64,000 nt of DNA from Terasakiella brassicae (GTDB taxonomy: Bacteria; Pseudomonadota; Alphaproteobacteria; Rhodospirillales; Terasakiellaceae): NCBI RefSeq assembly GCF_014641495.1, contig NZ_BMHV01000004.1, positions 1 through 64,000 of the forward strand. The letters are read 5' to 3'. Position 1 is the first letter of the stretch. Each line of letters begins with the position of its first letter. Below the pieces are notes generated by a model that had not been told where the DNA came from, searched no databases, and saw only the letters and a program-made list of their open reading frames with translations. Below are positions 35,666 through 44,965 of the stretch, one piece after another. The translations under genes were made by a program, and so were the position numbers.

Positions 35666-36643
35666 TTACTTCAGAAGACCAGCTTCTTTGTAGTATTTGG
35701 CTGCGCCGTCATGCAACGGTGCGGACAGGCCATCTTTGATCATTTCTTCTTTTTTCAGGTTCGCAAATGCCGGGTGGAATTTTTGGAACTGATCGAAGTT
35801 TTCGAACACAGCTTTAACAACCTGATAAACAGTGTCTGCCGGTGTATTTGTGGAAGAAACGAATGTCGCGCCGACACCAAATGTTTTGGTATCTTCCGGG
35901 TTGCCGCGATACATACCGGCCGGAATAGTGGCAACACGGTAGTAGTCATTGTCAGCAACCAGTTTTTCAACAACAGGGCCGTCAACCGTTACGACAACAC
36001 TGTCACAAGATGTTGTGGCTTCTTTGATGGAGCCATTAGGGTGACCAACAGTGTAAATCATGGCATCAATTTTGTTGTCACACAAGGCTTTGGACTGTTC
36101 AGCCGCTTTCAACTCGGATGCCAAGGCGAAATCGTCTTTGGTCCAGCCCAGTGCTTTCATCAAAACTTCCATAGTGCCGCGTTGACCGGAACCGGGGTTG
36201 CCGATGTTTACGCGTTTACCTTTGAGGTCCATAAAGTTTTTAATACCGCTATCTGCGCGCGCGATAACCGTGAACGGTTCCGGGTGGACAGAGAAAACAG
36301 CACGTAATTCTTTAAACGGACCAGACTCTTCGAATTTGCTTGTGCCGTGATAAGCATGGTATTGCCAATCGGACTGGGCAACGCCCATGTCCAGCTCACC
36401 AGCACGAATGGTGTTGATGTTATAAACAGAACCGCCTGTGGATTCTGCGGAACAACGGATACCATGAGCTTTACGATCCTTGTTCACCAGACGGCAAATC
36501 GCACCGCCGGTCGGATAGTAAACACCGGTTACGCCACCTGTACCGATTGTGATGAATTTTTGTTCTGCCTGAGCAACCCCCATAGAGGCAGCAGCGAAAC
36601 CGATAATTGCCGCTGTTGCAACAAAGGCTTTTTTAAAGATCAT
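35666..36643 (-). CDS. TAXI-type TRAP solute receptor
   Basis: This 325-residue secreted protein has a signal peptide ([21 protein letters not shown], cleavage ~27). A TAXI receptor domain follows, with [24 protein letters not shown] and the conserved [18 protein letters not shown] and [16 protein letters not shown] segments. Such receptors carry carboxylates such as glutamate or other amino-organic acids to the TRAP permease. The ligand here is not determined. GGGAGAG precedes the ATG. Confidence 0.93.
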   Translation of the reverse strand: MIFKKAFVATAAIIGFAAASMGVAQAEQKFITIGTGGVTGVYYPTGGAICRLVNKDRKAHGIRCSAESTGGSVYNINTIRAGELDMGVAQSDWQYHAYHGTSKFEESGPFKELRAVFSVHPEPFTVIARADSGIKNFMDLKGKRVNIGNPGSGQRGTMEVLMKALGWTKDDFALASELKAAEQSKALCDNKIDAMIYTVGHPNGSIKEATTSCDSVVVTVDGPVVEKLVADNDYYRVATIPAGMYRGNPEDTKTFGVGATFVSSTNTPADTVYQVVKAVFENFDQFQKFHPAFANLKKEEMIKDGLSAPLHDGAAKYYKEAGLLK

Positions 36644-36895
36644 ATTTAACTCTCCCGTTTCGGATATGAATCCTGACTTATGCCTGTTTTCACAGGCCTT
36701 TCCCTGAAATGGCGTTTGGTTATGCCGTTCCAGTATGACTTTGGTTGTTTATTGCCCTAACCGGACGAAAAGCATTTTTGCTTTTTTAATCATTAATGGT
36801 AATACCTAAGCATAGTTGAAATGGAACTGCAACACTTGTTTCTTTCAAATGACTATCAAAACAAATATTTCAACATCTCTTTGAAAAATATTTTT
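36644..36895. other. Upstream region of the TAXI gene
   Basis: About 250 bases without a gene. It contains the 15-base RpiR candidate operator, an AT-rich stretch, and sequence for the TAXI promoter. It also lies just downstream of the BKACE stop. Confidence 0.4.
36828..36842 (-). promoter_or_regulatory. Candidate RpiR operator, TAXI promoter
   Basis: TGCAACACTTGTTTC lies 185 bases upstream of the TAXI ATG and is identical over 15 bases to a site upstream of rpiR (40027-40041), in the same orientation relative to the genes. The core AACA-ct-TGTT is a small palindrome, as expected for a dimeric regulator. The sharing is seen directly; binding by RpiR is inference. Confidence 0.55.
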
Positions 36896-37729
36896 TTATT
36901 CTCCATTTGGTCTTTTGATACGCAAGGATCGTAAAGTGGTGGCACGCATCGGTTCGCGTCCTGTCAACCGGGCGCTGAGGGCGGCTTGTGCGACCAGTTC
37001 CCCATTGTTGGGGGCTGTGGACCCATCTGCCAGTAAGCGGTTGTTTTCAAATCCGATTCTACCATGACCGCCAAGGGCTGCCGCCATAGAGATACAGGCA
37101 TTTTCATGCTGGCCAAACGCGCAGACACTCCAATCCAGATCGGGTTGATCTTTGATCAGGTGATAAGGATCAAGGAGGTCTTGTGGTTTGGCCAGTTGTT
37201 GTCCGTAACGCCCTAGAACGATGAGGATGGAAAGGTGACTTTGTCCAAAAATACCTGTGTTGCGCAAGGTCAGAAAACGTTGAATGTCATTTTCATCGTA
37301 AAGGATAATCTGCGGCCAGATTCTTTCATTGCTCATCCACTGCCAAAACTTAGCAAATGTTTGCTCATCTGCGCCTTCTGGCAGAAGTTCGCGCAAGCTC
37401 AAGGAAACGGCTTCGGGCTTGAGGGACTGGACCATATCGCGCTGTTGTTCGGCTTGATATTGTCCGACCGCCTCTGTTGTGACCTGAATAACAATATTAT
37501 CGCCCATGCGATTGCGAATCGCACGTATGGCATCCTTATAACGTCCTGCATCTAAAACATGTCGTTCATTAGAATCACGCACATGCAGGTGGATCATTGC
37601 GGCCCCGGCTTTTGCGCACTCTTCGGCGCAATCGGCCAGTTCGTCCGGGGTGATGGGCAAGGCGGGGTGATCGGCTTTACCAAGGCGTGCCCCATTGGGG
37701 GCGACGCATAACATCATATCGTTTTTCAT
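36896..37729 (-). CDS. BKACE-family beta-keto acid cleavage enzyme
   Basis: About 277 residues. The pattern AGAAMIHLHVRD with the metal-binding His pair, near residue 55, together with LSLRELLPEG and GGHGRIGFENN, places it in the BKACE (Kce/DUF849) family. These Zn enzymes condense a beta-keto acid with acetyl-CoA to give acetoacetate and a CoA thioester. I start at the ATG at 37729; it overlaps the aminotransferase stop by a few bases, so the two are translationally coupled. The substrate cannot be read from sequence. Confidence 0.88.
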   Translation of the reverse strand: MKNDMMLCVAPNGARLGKADHPALPITPDELADCAEECAKAGAAMIHLHVRDSNERHVLDAGRYKDAIRAIRNRMGDNIVIQVTTEAVGQYQAEQQRDMVQSLKPEAVSLSLRELLPEGADEQTFAKFWQWMSNERIWPQIILYDENDIQRFLTLRNTGIFGQSHLSILIVLGRYGQQLAKPQDLLDPYHLIKDQPDLDWSVCAFGQHENACISMAAALGGHGRIGFENNRLLADGSTAPNNGELVAQAALSARLTGREPMRATTLRSLRIKRPNGE

Positions 37730-37733
37730 AAGT

Positions 37734-39065
37734 CTATTCCCGCCCGGTGACACGGTTAAGGGCACGCGTCAGGCGTGACACAATTTCGTCAATCAAGGCT
37801 TCATCTGCAATGAAGGGCGGGGCAAGCAGGACATGGTCGCCAAGTCGCCCGTCAATGGTGCCGCCATTGGGGTAGCAAATCATCCCCAAATCCATTGCCG
37901 TTTTTTTGAGTTTTGTATTTAAAGAAAACGCCGGATCAAATGGGGTCTTGGTCTTTTTATCTTCCACAAATTCGACAGCGCGGAACAGGCCACGTCCACG
38001 AATGTCGCCAACGTGCGGATGGTTGTCGAAGGCCTCATGGAGTTTTTTATCCAAGAGGTCCCCCATTTTTTGAACATTGTCGATCAGGTTGTGTTTTTCG
38101 ATTTCTTTCTGAACGGCCAAGGCGGCTGCGCAAGCGATAGGATGCCCAAGGTAAGTATGCCCGTTCATAAAAACGCCGGAACCTTGTTGAAAAGCGCGAT
38201 AGATTTTGTCTGAAACTAGGGCTGCCCCGATCGGTTGATATCCGCCGCCCAATCCTTTGGCAATGGTGACAATATCGGGAACGATGCCTTCCTGTTCATA
38301 AGCAAACAAACTGCCGGTCCGTCCCATGCCGCACATGACTTCGTCAAGGATCAGCAGGATGTCGTAATGATCACAAATGTCGCGGATTTTTTGGAAGTAG
38401 GTTTTTACCCCGGTTTGTGCGCCCAATGTGGCCCCGGAAACGGTTTCCGCAACAAATCCGATGATATTTTCAGCCCCGAGACGATTGATTTCGTTTTCCA
38501 GTTCATCGGCAAGACGGGTGGCATACTCTTCTTCACTTTCCTGTGCCTTTTGGTCCCGATAAGGATAACAGGGGGAGACACGGCCCTGTTCAACCAGCAA
38601 GGGGGCAAACTGTTTTTTGCGCCATTGGTTACCGCCCACAGATAATGCACCAAGCGTATTGCCGTGATAGCTTTGCCCGCGTGCGATAAAATGTTTGCGT
38701 TCGGGTTGTCCTATTTCCAGAAAATACTGGCGCGCCATCTTAAGGGCGGTTTCCACGGCCTCGGACCCGCCGGAAACGAAATAGGCGGCTTCCATATTGC
38801 CCGGTGCGCGGGCAATGAGAAAATCGGCAAGGTCTTCTGCGGGTTTGGAGGAAAAAAAGCCGGTGTGGGCGTAGGCCAGTTGATCGACCTGGGCATGAAT
38901 GGCGGCGCGAACCGCCTCGTTACTGTGACCAAGGCAGGAAACAGCGGCACCACCGGACGCGTCCAGATATCGTTTGCCGTTTTCGTCGATAATATAAGGG
39001 CCGTCACCGCGAACGGCGAGGGGGAGTTTGCTTTTTAAACTGCGATGAAAGACATGTGTGGCCAT
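37734..39065 (-). CDS. Class III PLP aminotransferase
   Basis: The 443 residues match the class III (omega-amino/beta-amino acid) aminotransferase fold. SGGSEAVETALKMARQYF lies near ~100, the Asp is in LLILDEVMCGMGRTG, and the PLP Lys is in IAKGLGGGYQPIG (~270). It transfers an amino group, usually from a beta- or omega-amine, to pyruvate or 2-oxoglutarate. Its coupling to a BKACE gene suggests it makes the beta-keto acid that enzyme cleaves. It starts 37 bases after rpiR with an AAGGATG ribosome binding site. Confidence 0.9.
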   Translation of the reverse strand: MATHVFHRSLKSKLPLAVRGDGPYIIDENGKRYLDASGGAAVSCLGHSNEAVRAAIHAQVDQLAYAHTGFFSSKPAEDLADFLIARAPGNMEAAYFVSGGSEAVETALKMARQYFLEIGQPERKHFIARGQSYHGNTLGALSVGGNQWRKKQFAPLLVEQGRVSPCYPYRDQKAQESEEEYATRLADELENEINRLGAENIIGFVAETVSGATLGAQTGVKTYFQKIRDICDHYDILLILDEVMCGMGRTGSLFAYEQEGIVPDIVTIAKGLGGGYQPIGAALVSDKIYRAFQQGSGVFMNGHTYLGHPIACAAALAVQKEIEKHNLIDNVQKMGDLLDKKLHEAFDNHPHVGDIRGRGLFRAVEFVEDKKTKTPFDPAFSLNTKLKKTAMDLGMICYPNGGTIDGRLGDHVLLAPPFIADEALIDEIVSRLTRALNRVTGRE

Positions 39066-39102
39066 CGCTTGTCATCCTTATCGTAGGGTGGAAGGGGGGC
39101 TA

Positions 39103-39972
39103 TCAGGGTTGGTCTTCCCAATAGGCATCAAATTGATCGAGCTGTTCTTTACTTTGGGCGACAGTTTCAACCAGTTCTTCGCCACCTTTTGAAATCATAA
39201 TGGCGATGAGGCTTTCCACCAGCGCAATACTGGCGCTGGCAGAAGGAAAAAATGTGGGTGAGACATTGCGGATCATAAGATTACGATCACCGGGACCGAC
39301 AATGGGTGAAATTTCCGTATCGGAAATCGCCACAATCGTTGCGCCTTTTTTGCGGGCATATTGTGCCGCCTGAACGGTTTCACGGCTGAAAGGTGTGTTG
39401 GAAATGGCAAACAGCACATCACCGGGGCCGATATCGCGCAAGGTGTCTGCGGCAATGCCCGCCTTGCCATCAATCAAGTGCGCGTTGGCGCGAAACATGG
39501 AATAGGCATAGTAAAAGGCAAAGGCAACCGGAAAGGAAATGCGCATGCCCATGACATAAATGCGTTTGGCGCTGAGCAAAAAATCAGCCGTTTCGTCCAA
39601 AATATCTGCGCCGATCGCGTGCAGGGTACGGTGAATGTTTTTCTTGGATGTTTCTTCGATTTCCTCGATCAATTCAAAGGCATGCCCGGCTTGGCGTTGC
39701 AAACCGCGTGCACGTCCGACATAATCTTCCGGGGACAGGCGCAAGCGATGTTGAAAAAGATCACGCATGTCGTTGAATCCTTCAAACCCCAAAAATTGTC
39801 CCAAGCGTACCATGGTTGTCGGATGGACGTTGGCTTCCTTGGCAAGTTGTCGCATGGATACAAGGGCGACATCCTCGGCATTATCAATGACGTAACGTGC
39901 CGCCAGTTGAACCTGTGGGCTCATATTCTGGTAGCTTTCGTTAATGCGTTTTAGAAGCTCGTCATACGTCAT
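39103..39972 (-). CDS. RpiR-family transcriptional regulator
   Basis: The 289 residues comprise an N-terminal helix-turn-helix (~1-80; VSMRQLAKEANVHPTTMVRLGQFLGF) and a C-terminal SIS sugar-phosphate-binding fold (~125-255; YVMGMRISFPVAFAFYYA and LFAISNTPFSRETV). Despite the fold, members can sense non-sugar ligands. It is first gene of a unit rpiR-aminotransferase-BKACE and has an identical 15-base motif upstream of itself and of the TAXI gene. AAAGGTG precedes the ATG. Confidence 0.93.
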   Translation of the reverse strand: MTYDELLKRINESYQNMSPQVQLAARYVIDNAEDVALVSMRQLAKEANVHPTTMVRLGQFLGFEGFNDMRDLFQHRLRLSPEDYVGRARGLQRQAGHAFELIEEIEETSKKNIHRTLHAIGADILDETADFLLSAKRIYVMGMRISFPVAFAFYYAYSMFRANAHLIDGKAGIAADTLRDIGPGDVLFAISNTPFSRETVQAAQYARKKGATIVAISDTEISPIVGPGDRNLMIRNVSPTFFPSASASIALVESLIAIMISKGGEELVETVAQSKEQLDQFDAYWEDQP

Positions 39973-40026
39973 TGAAGGACACCTTTGAGTGTGATCTTCA
40001 TAAGAGTAGCGACAAGTTTTTAGATT

Positions 40027-40041
40027 TGCAACACTTGTTTC
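40027..40041 (-). promoter_or_regulatory. Candidate RpiR operator, rpiR promoter
   Basis: This copy of TGCAACACTTGTTTC lies 55-69 bases upstream of the rpiR ATG, where an autoregulatory operator would sit. The identical copy at 36828-36842 precedes the TAXI-TRAP genes. Confidence 0.6.
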
Positions 40042-40074
40042 AAGTTTATTTTATGTGAAGCAATTGTTTTTATC

Positions 40075-40108
40075 AAAAGGGGAGGAGACCGGAGTTTCTT
40101 CCCCTTTT
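40075..40108 (-). terminator. ccoG terminator
   Basis: On the minus strand AAAAGGGGA pairs with TCCCCTTTT across a 16-base loop, directly after the ccoG stop and before the rpiR promoter. The long loop makes it weaker than the others. Confidence 0.65.
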
Positions 40109-40115
40109 ATTTTGG

Positions 40116-41558
40116 TTAATGTTGAGGGCCGATGAACAAGGTTTCTGCAATCTGAATATCGTTTTTTTCGGGGTCCGCAAATTGGACATGAATGGGCAGG
40201 CGAGCCTGTGCATTATCCGGAAGATCACTTTTGACAATCATGCGGAAAGTCCCGACCTCACCGGCTTTTAGGTGAAGTTTATCGTCCTTTTGCCCGATGA
40301 TACGTACTGTCGGATTTGCCAGACCGATCAGATGTAAGGTGTAGTTTCTATCCTGTGTGGATTTGTTAATCAATCGAATGGTATAGGCGTTTTGGATCTG
40401 CCCGGAACTGAGCTTGACAAAGAAAGGGGCGCGGTCGCGCAGGATTGAAACAGTTGTTTCAGCCCGCATGTTTATACTGACGATTGCGGCGATAATGGTG
40501 GTCAGTAAGATGGCGATATAGACCACTACACGTGGGCGTAGCAACGGGTTTTGTGTCGCCTCTCCTTTGGATGCCTGCTGGATGTTATAGGCCGAGTCGT
40601 AGGTAATCAGGCTGGTGGGAAGGTTGAATTTTTGCATGACGGTATCGCAGGCATCTATACATAAACCGCAACCAATACATTCCATTTGTTGCCCGTCGCG
40701 AATATCGATCCCGGTCGGGCAGGCCTGTACGCACAAGGAACAATCAACGCAATGGCCCCGATCTGAAAAATCCCGGCTTTTGCCCGGTTTGGCGCGCCCT
40801 TCGCCCCGCCAGTCCTGATAGGTAATGACCTTGCTGTGATCATCAAACATGACGCCTTGAAAACGCCCGTATGGACACATGTAAAAACAAACTTGCTCGC
40901 GGGCAAACCCTGCCATCATGTAGGTCATGCCTGCCATTGTTGCAAATGTTGCCAGTGTCCAGCCCGTAAGATTAGCCTGAAACAGATCTTTAGTGATTGT
41001 CAATGGATCGTGAAAGTACCAGAGAAAGGACAAGGCGAAAAAGCATGAGATTGCAAGCCAGACGGAGTGTTTTGCAATGCGTTTGATGGTTTTGTTCATG
41101 CTGTTTGGCGCCTTGTCCATCCGGATGCGGGCGTTACGGTCGCCCTCGATCCATGCTTCGACCTTCATAAAAAGGTCGGTCCAAACGGTTTGAAAACAGG
41201 CAAATCCGCACCATGCGCGTCCAATCAAGGTGGCGGAGACAAAAAGACCGATGGCGGCAATAATCATCAAGGCGCTGAGGATGTAAATATCCTGCGGCCA
41301 GATCTCAAGATTAAACAAGTAAATGCGTTCACCCGGTATATCGAACAAGATGGCCTGATCGGGTTTGTCCCCTTCACGTGCCCACGGCAGAAGAGGCGTG
41401 AAATGATACAAGACAAGAAACCCCCACAAGGTTGCGTTTTTTAAGGATCGGTAGAACCCTTTGACGGCCTTTGGATGGATTTTTTGTCGACTGGCATAAA
41501 GGTCTCCGCGTGCGGCTTCTGTATCGGCGGAAAGGGAGTTAGGTGACATGGGTTGCAT
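40116..41558 (-). CDS. ccoG: Cytochrome oxidase accessory protein CcoG
   Basis: The 480 residues begin with a cytoplasmic lead (~50 residues). Transmembrane segments follow, with the ferredoxin-type 2[4Fe-4S] region (CVDCSLCVQACPTGIDI and CIGCGLCIDACD at ~265-310), then a C-terminal periplasmic Ig-like domain. CcoG (RdxA/FixG) acts in copper reduction for cbb3 oxidase assembly under low oxygen. It stands alone, without ccoNOPQ in the window. An FNR-like half-site lies in the upstream region, but the match is weak. Confidence 0.95.
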   Translation of the reverse strand: MQPMSPNSLSADTEAARGDLYASRQKIHPKAVKGFYRSLKNATLWGFLVLYHFTPLLPWAREGDKPDQAILFDIPGERIYLFNLEIWPQDIYILSALMIIAAIGLFVSATLIGRAWCGFACFQTVWTDLFMKVEAWIEGDRNARIRMDKAPNSMNKTIKRIAKHSVWLAISCFFALSFLWYFHDPLTITKDLFQANLTGWTLATFATMAGMTYMMAGFAREQVCFYMCPYGRFQGVMFDDHSKVITYQDWRGEGRAKPGKSRDFSDRGHCVDCSLCVQACPTGIDIRDGQQMECIGCGLCIDACDTVMQKFNLPTSLITYDSAYNIQQASKGEATQNPLLRPRVVVYIAILLTTIIAAIVSINMRAETTVSILRDRAPFFVKLSSGQIQNAYTIRLINKSTQDRNYTLHLIGLANPTVRIIGQKDDKLHLKAGEVGTFRMIVKSDLPDNAQARLPIHVQFADPEKNDIQIAETLFIGPQH

Positions 41559-41765
41559 TGTTCATTCCACGATATTCATTCAAACTTGAGGGATAGGCAA
41601 AAGCACACAATCCATTCAATTTCAATTTTTTGATCGCAATATATGTATTTGTATGTAAATTAGGATGCATACAAATTGTTATTTTAAAATGGAAACACCA
41701 GTCTTTGCCGTCTGTATATGGAAAAACTTATATATCGGAAGAGATGTCTGGAAAGAGAGTTGCAT

Positions 41766-43172
41766 ATGGTCGAAATATCCCCGTCTTTTTGGAGTCCGCA
41801 TCAACTGGACCCGACCCTGCCTGTTTATCTGGCAATCGTAGAAGCGTTGGAAAGCGATATTTTGTCAGGTCGGTTGCAAGCCGGGGAAAAGTTGCCGCCG
41901 CAACGCCTTCTCGCACAAAAAATCGGGGTGGATTTCACAACCGTTTCAAGGGCATACAAGCAGGCGGTTGCGCGTTCTTTGGTGTATGCGCAAGTTGGCA
42001 AAGGAACCTTTGTACGTGCGGGGGTGCATCCGGGACCGACTATGCAAGGTGGTGTCGGTTTTCGTGAAATTGATATGGGGATGAATATTCCCCCCTTGCC
42101 CGATGATACGGCCTTGATTGCCCGCATGAAACGCGAAATGTCCAAGGCGGTTGCCCGGTTATCAACACAAGCTTTGTTCGGATATCACGATTTTGTCGGA
42201 TCGTCTGCGGAACGAGAACAGGCTGCCACATGGGTTTCTCGGCGCTATGAGGGGGCAACAGCGGAACGGGTTATGATCTGTCCGGGGACGCAAAGTGCCT
42301 TATTGGCTCTGATGATGTATTTGGTGAAACCAGAAGATAAGGTCTGTTGTGAGCAACTGGTTTACCCCGGTTTTAAATCCTTGTGTCAGCGGATGAATAT
42401 TGACTGCCTTGGTCTGGAAATGGACGAGGATGGTTTGTGCCCGGATGATTTTAGAGCGGCTTGTCGTGAAAATCGTGTGCGGATGCTGTATTGCACACCG
42501 ACAATGCACAATCCGACCTGTGTCACTTGGTCATATGACAGACGCAAAGAAATTGCTGCGATTGCGCGTGAATTTGATGTATTGATTGTTGAAGACGATG
42601 CCTATGGATTTATTTCAAGCCGGGATATCCCGGTTTTGTCGTCTTTTGCCCCGGAACGCAGTTTTCATATTGCAGGGTTGGCAAAATGTGTATCCAGCGG
42701 GGTTCGGATCTCGTTTTTGACGGTGCCGGATATAAAATATTTCTCGGCACTGTCGATGGTGATGCGATCCAGTGCCATGATGGTGTCTGCGCCGGCAAAA
42801 GCCATTGCACTACAATTGATAAAAAGCGGATGTGCTGAGCTTATTACACAAGCGATTTGTCACGAGGCACATGGCCGTCAGGATATTTTACAGGCGGTGT
42901 TTCCCGAAGGCGATATCAGAACGGACCGGGACGGTTTTCATGCCTGGCTGTCGTTGCCTGAACATATGCCTGCGCGCGATTTTGTTGCAGCGTTGCGTGC
43001 GCGTGCTATTCGTGTTGTGCCCAGTGATGTTTTTGCCCTGATGCCGCATCATCCAAATGGAGTTCGGATTTGTTTGGGCGTGCCGGAAAATAGGTCCCAG
43101 TGTCGCTCCGTCCTTTTGGAAATCCGCGATGTTTATTTGAACGGTATTGTCAGCGATAACAATTTTGTATGA
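41766..43172 (+). CDS. MocR-type regulator (GntR HTH + aminotransferase domain)
   Basis: About 468 residues. An N-terminal GntR winged helix-turn-helix (~10-80; AGEKLPPQRLLAQKIGVDFTTVSRAYK) is joined to a fold-type I aminotransferase-like domain (~110-460) with a PLP Lys in GLAKCVSSGVRISF and an aspartate in IVEDDAYGF. MocR proteins regulate PLP or amino acid pathways. The start at 41766 follows GAAAGAG; the frame reaches 41718. It diverges from ccoG and converges with the binding-protein genes, with only five bases between. The target genes are unknown. Confidence 0.9.
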   Translation: MVEISPSFWSPHQLDPTLPVYLAIVEALESDILSGRLQAGEKLPPQRLLAQKIGVDFTTVSRAYKQAVARSLVYAQVGKGTFVRAGVHPGPTMQGGVGFREIDMGMNIPPLPDDTALIARMKREMSKAVARLSTQALFGYHDFVGSSAEREQAATWVSRRYEGATAERVMICPGTQSALLALMMYLVKPEDKVCCEQLVYPGFKSLCQRMNIDCLGLEMDEDGLCPDDFRAACRENRVRMLYCTPTMHNPTCVTWSYDRRKEIAAIAREFDVLIVEDDAYGFISSRDIPVLSSFAPERSFHIAGLAKCVSSGVRISFLTVPDIKYFSALSMVMRSSAMMVSAPAKAIALQLIKSGCAELITQAICHEAHGRQDILQAVFPEGDIRTDRDGFHAWLSLPEHMPARDFVAALRARAIRVVPSDVFALMPHHPNGVRICLGVPENRSQCRSVLLEIRDVYLNGIVSDNNFV

Positions 43173-43177
43173 CCGGA

Positions 43178-43978
43178 TCATTTGTAATTGAAGGGGGCGT
43201 CCACGTAGCGGGCCTTCATCAATTCCTCATTGAGGAGGATATTTTTTTCATTCAACGCCCCGTTTTTTTGCATAAGGGCATAGCCAGCATTCAGTTTGTT
43301 GAGAATATCCGGGCGATCTTTACGGACCCATATAATAGTGGCGTAGGTCAGAAGGGGACGGAAATTGAATCGATTTTGTGCGTGTTGTTTTTCAAAATAC
43401 CATGTAAATTCTTCAGAACCCCACAATAAGTCGGCCCGGTTGTTGATGAACATGCGTGTTGCTGTGAAAATATTATTTGCACTAAAAAGACCGACTTTTT
43501 TGTCTTTTGCCCATTGGGTAAGATCGGGCATGAATTCGTAGGGTGATTTCATACCTGCAACCGTGATGAGGGTTTTTCCCAAAACCTGATCGGGTGAACT
43601 TGGGATTTCGTTCAGAGGTTTTTCTGAGAAAAAACCGGCAATCCAAGGGGTGTGCCAATCACTTGCGAGACAACAATCTTGGAATGTTTTCACATCAATT
43701 GTGATTAAGCCATCGACTTGATTGTTGAAAAGCTTTTGATAAGCCCGTTTATAGGGTAAGGCTTCGATATGGCATGTGATCTGGGATTGCTCACACATGT
43801 AAGCAACCGTTTCACCAATCGTCCCTGAAAATTTTCCGTCTTTTGTACTGTGAAATAAGGGGGGGTATTCAAAAGTTGCGAGTTTTATAGCTTCATTTTG
43901 CGCAAATGAAGGGGGGCTTGTGCAAATGATGCCCAATAAAAATAAAACCAAAGGGTATATGTTGCGTTGTTTGTGCAT
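43178..43978 (-). CDS. Periplasmic solute-binding protein, paralogue 1 of a tandem pair
   Basis: About 266 residues: signal peptide (YPLVLFLLGIICTSPPSFAQ) and a family 3-type binding-protein fold (KLATFEYPPLF, SGTIGETVAYMCEQ, LPYKRAYQKL, VDGLITI, PWIAGFF, SPYEFMPDL). Four Cys occur, including a CC pair and YMCEQSQITC, likely disulfides. It is close by eye to the next gene (44070-44867) over the whole length. No permease or ATPase is near, so it may be an extracytoplasmic sensor or partner of a distant system. I start at the ATG at 43978; a TTG at 43987 is upstream in frame. Confidence 0.85.
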   Translation of the reverse strand: MHKQRNIYPLVLFLLGIICTSPPSFAQNEAIKLATFEYPPLFHSTKDGKFSGTIGETVAYMCEQSQITCHIEALPYKRAYQKLFNNQVDGLITIDVKTFQDCCLASDWHTPWIAGFFSEKPLNEIPSSPDQVLGKTLITVAGMKSPYEFMPDLTQWAKDKKVGLFSANNIFTATRMFINNRADLLWGSEEFTWYFEKQHAQNRFNFRPLLTYATIIWVRKDRPDILNKLNAGYALMQKNGALNEKNILLNEELMKARYVDAPFNYK

Positions 43979-44069
43979 CTTTGCCAAATATGTGGAAAAA
44001 CATTTTTTAATTTTATTTTATAATTGCATTATATTCAAGTTGGTTAATTTATGAGGCCGTTGTACCCGT

Positions 44070-44867
44070 TTAGGGATGATCAAAGGTGGCATCCCGATAG
44101 CGGATATCCATAAGTTCAGGGATCAATAATTTTTTATGATCCAGCGTTTGCGTTGTCAGCAGTTGTTCGTAAACAGCGTTGAAACGGGCCAGAATATCCG
44201 GTCGGTCTTTTTGTATCCAAATGACAATCGGACGCACGACCAAGGGTAAAAATGTAAAATCCATATCAGTGGTTTGTTTGTTGAAATACCAATAGAAATC
44301 TTCTGATCCCCATAAGTAATCGGCCCGTTTATTTAAAAACATACGGGTGGCCGTATAGGTATTATTGGCGGAAAACAGGGTGACTTTCTTTTGCTCGCTC
44401 CATTCATCCAGTTCAGGCATAAATTCGTAAGGGGAACGCATACCCGCCACGGTGATCAGGCGTTGACCAAGAATTTCCTCGGGCCGTTTGGGAATTTCCT
44501 CAATGGGATTATGAGAGAAAAAGCCGGCAATCCACGGTGTTTCCCAATTGGTATGGGCACAACATTTTTCAAATTGATCGACTTTTATGGTGATTAACCC
44601 ATCGACGAGCTTATTTTCCAGCTTTTGATACGCCCGCTTGAACGGCAGGATTTCAACTTGGCAATCCATTGCGGCCAATTCACACATATAGGTGATTGTC
44701 TCCCCCACTGTGCCCGAGAATTCGCCATTTTGACTGTTGTGGAGAAGCGGTGGATAGGAAAAAGTTGCGAGCTTGACAACATCGTTTTGGGCGTACACAA
44801 CCGAACTCGCACTTGGAAAGGCAAAGCTGAAACAAATAAAGAAGGCATAGTGAATGATTTTTATCAT
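44070..44867 (-). CDS. Periplasmic solute-binding protein, paralogue 2 of a tandem pair
   Basis: The 265 residues begin with a signal peptide (FFICFSFAFPSASSVVYAQ). The rest shares most segments with the neighbour at 43178: KLATFSYPPLL, SGTVGETITYMCEL, LPFKRAYQKLENK, VDGLITI, PWIAGFFS, SPYEFMPEL and WGSED. It keeps the same Cys pattern (YMCELAAMDC and CC). It comes first in the pair and is likely co-transcribed. The duplication is probably ancient, since the two differ throughout. Ligand unknown. Confidence 0.85.
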   Translation of the reverse strand: MIKIIHYAFFICFSFAFPSASSVVYAQNDVVKLATFSYPPLLHNSQNGEFSGTVGETITYMCELAAMDCQVEILPFKRAYQKLENKLVDGLITIKVDQFEKCCAHTNWETPWIAGFFSHNPIEEIPKRPEEILGQRLITVAGMRSPYEFMPELDEWSEQKKVTLFSANNTYTATRMFLNKRADYLWGSEDFYWYFNKQTTDMDFTFLPLVVRPIVIWIQKDRPDILARFNAVYEQLLTTQTLDHKKLLIPELMDIRYRDATFDHP

Positions 44868-44965
44868 TTTATTAGTTAGCTTCTTGCCACTGGTCGTTTG
44901 ATTGTTTTAATTCAAACGAAAATTGCCTTCAAGTTTATGTGGTGTATCGGTTGGAATAGATAGTC

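Noticed and set aside
41630-41643. FNR-like site (TTGAT-CGCA-ATATA) upstream of ccoG
   Set aside because: Only the left half is good; the right half matches poorly, so it is kept out of the feature list despite the fitting biology of CcoG.
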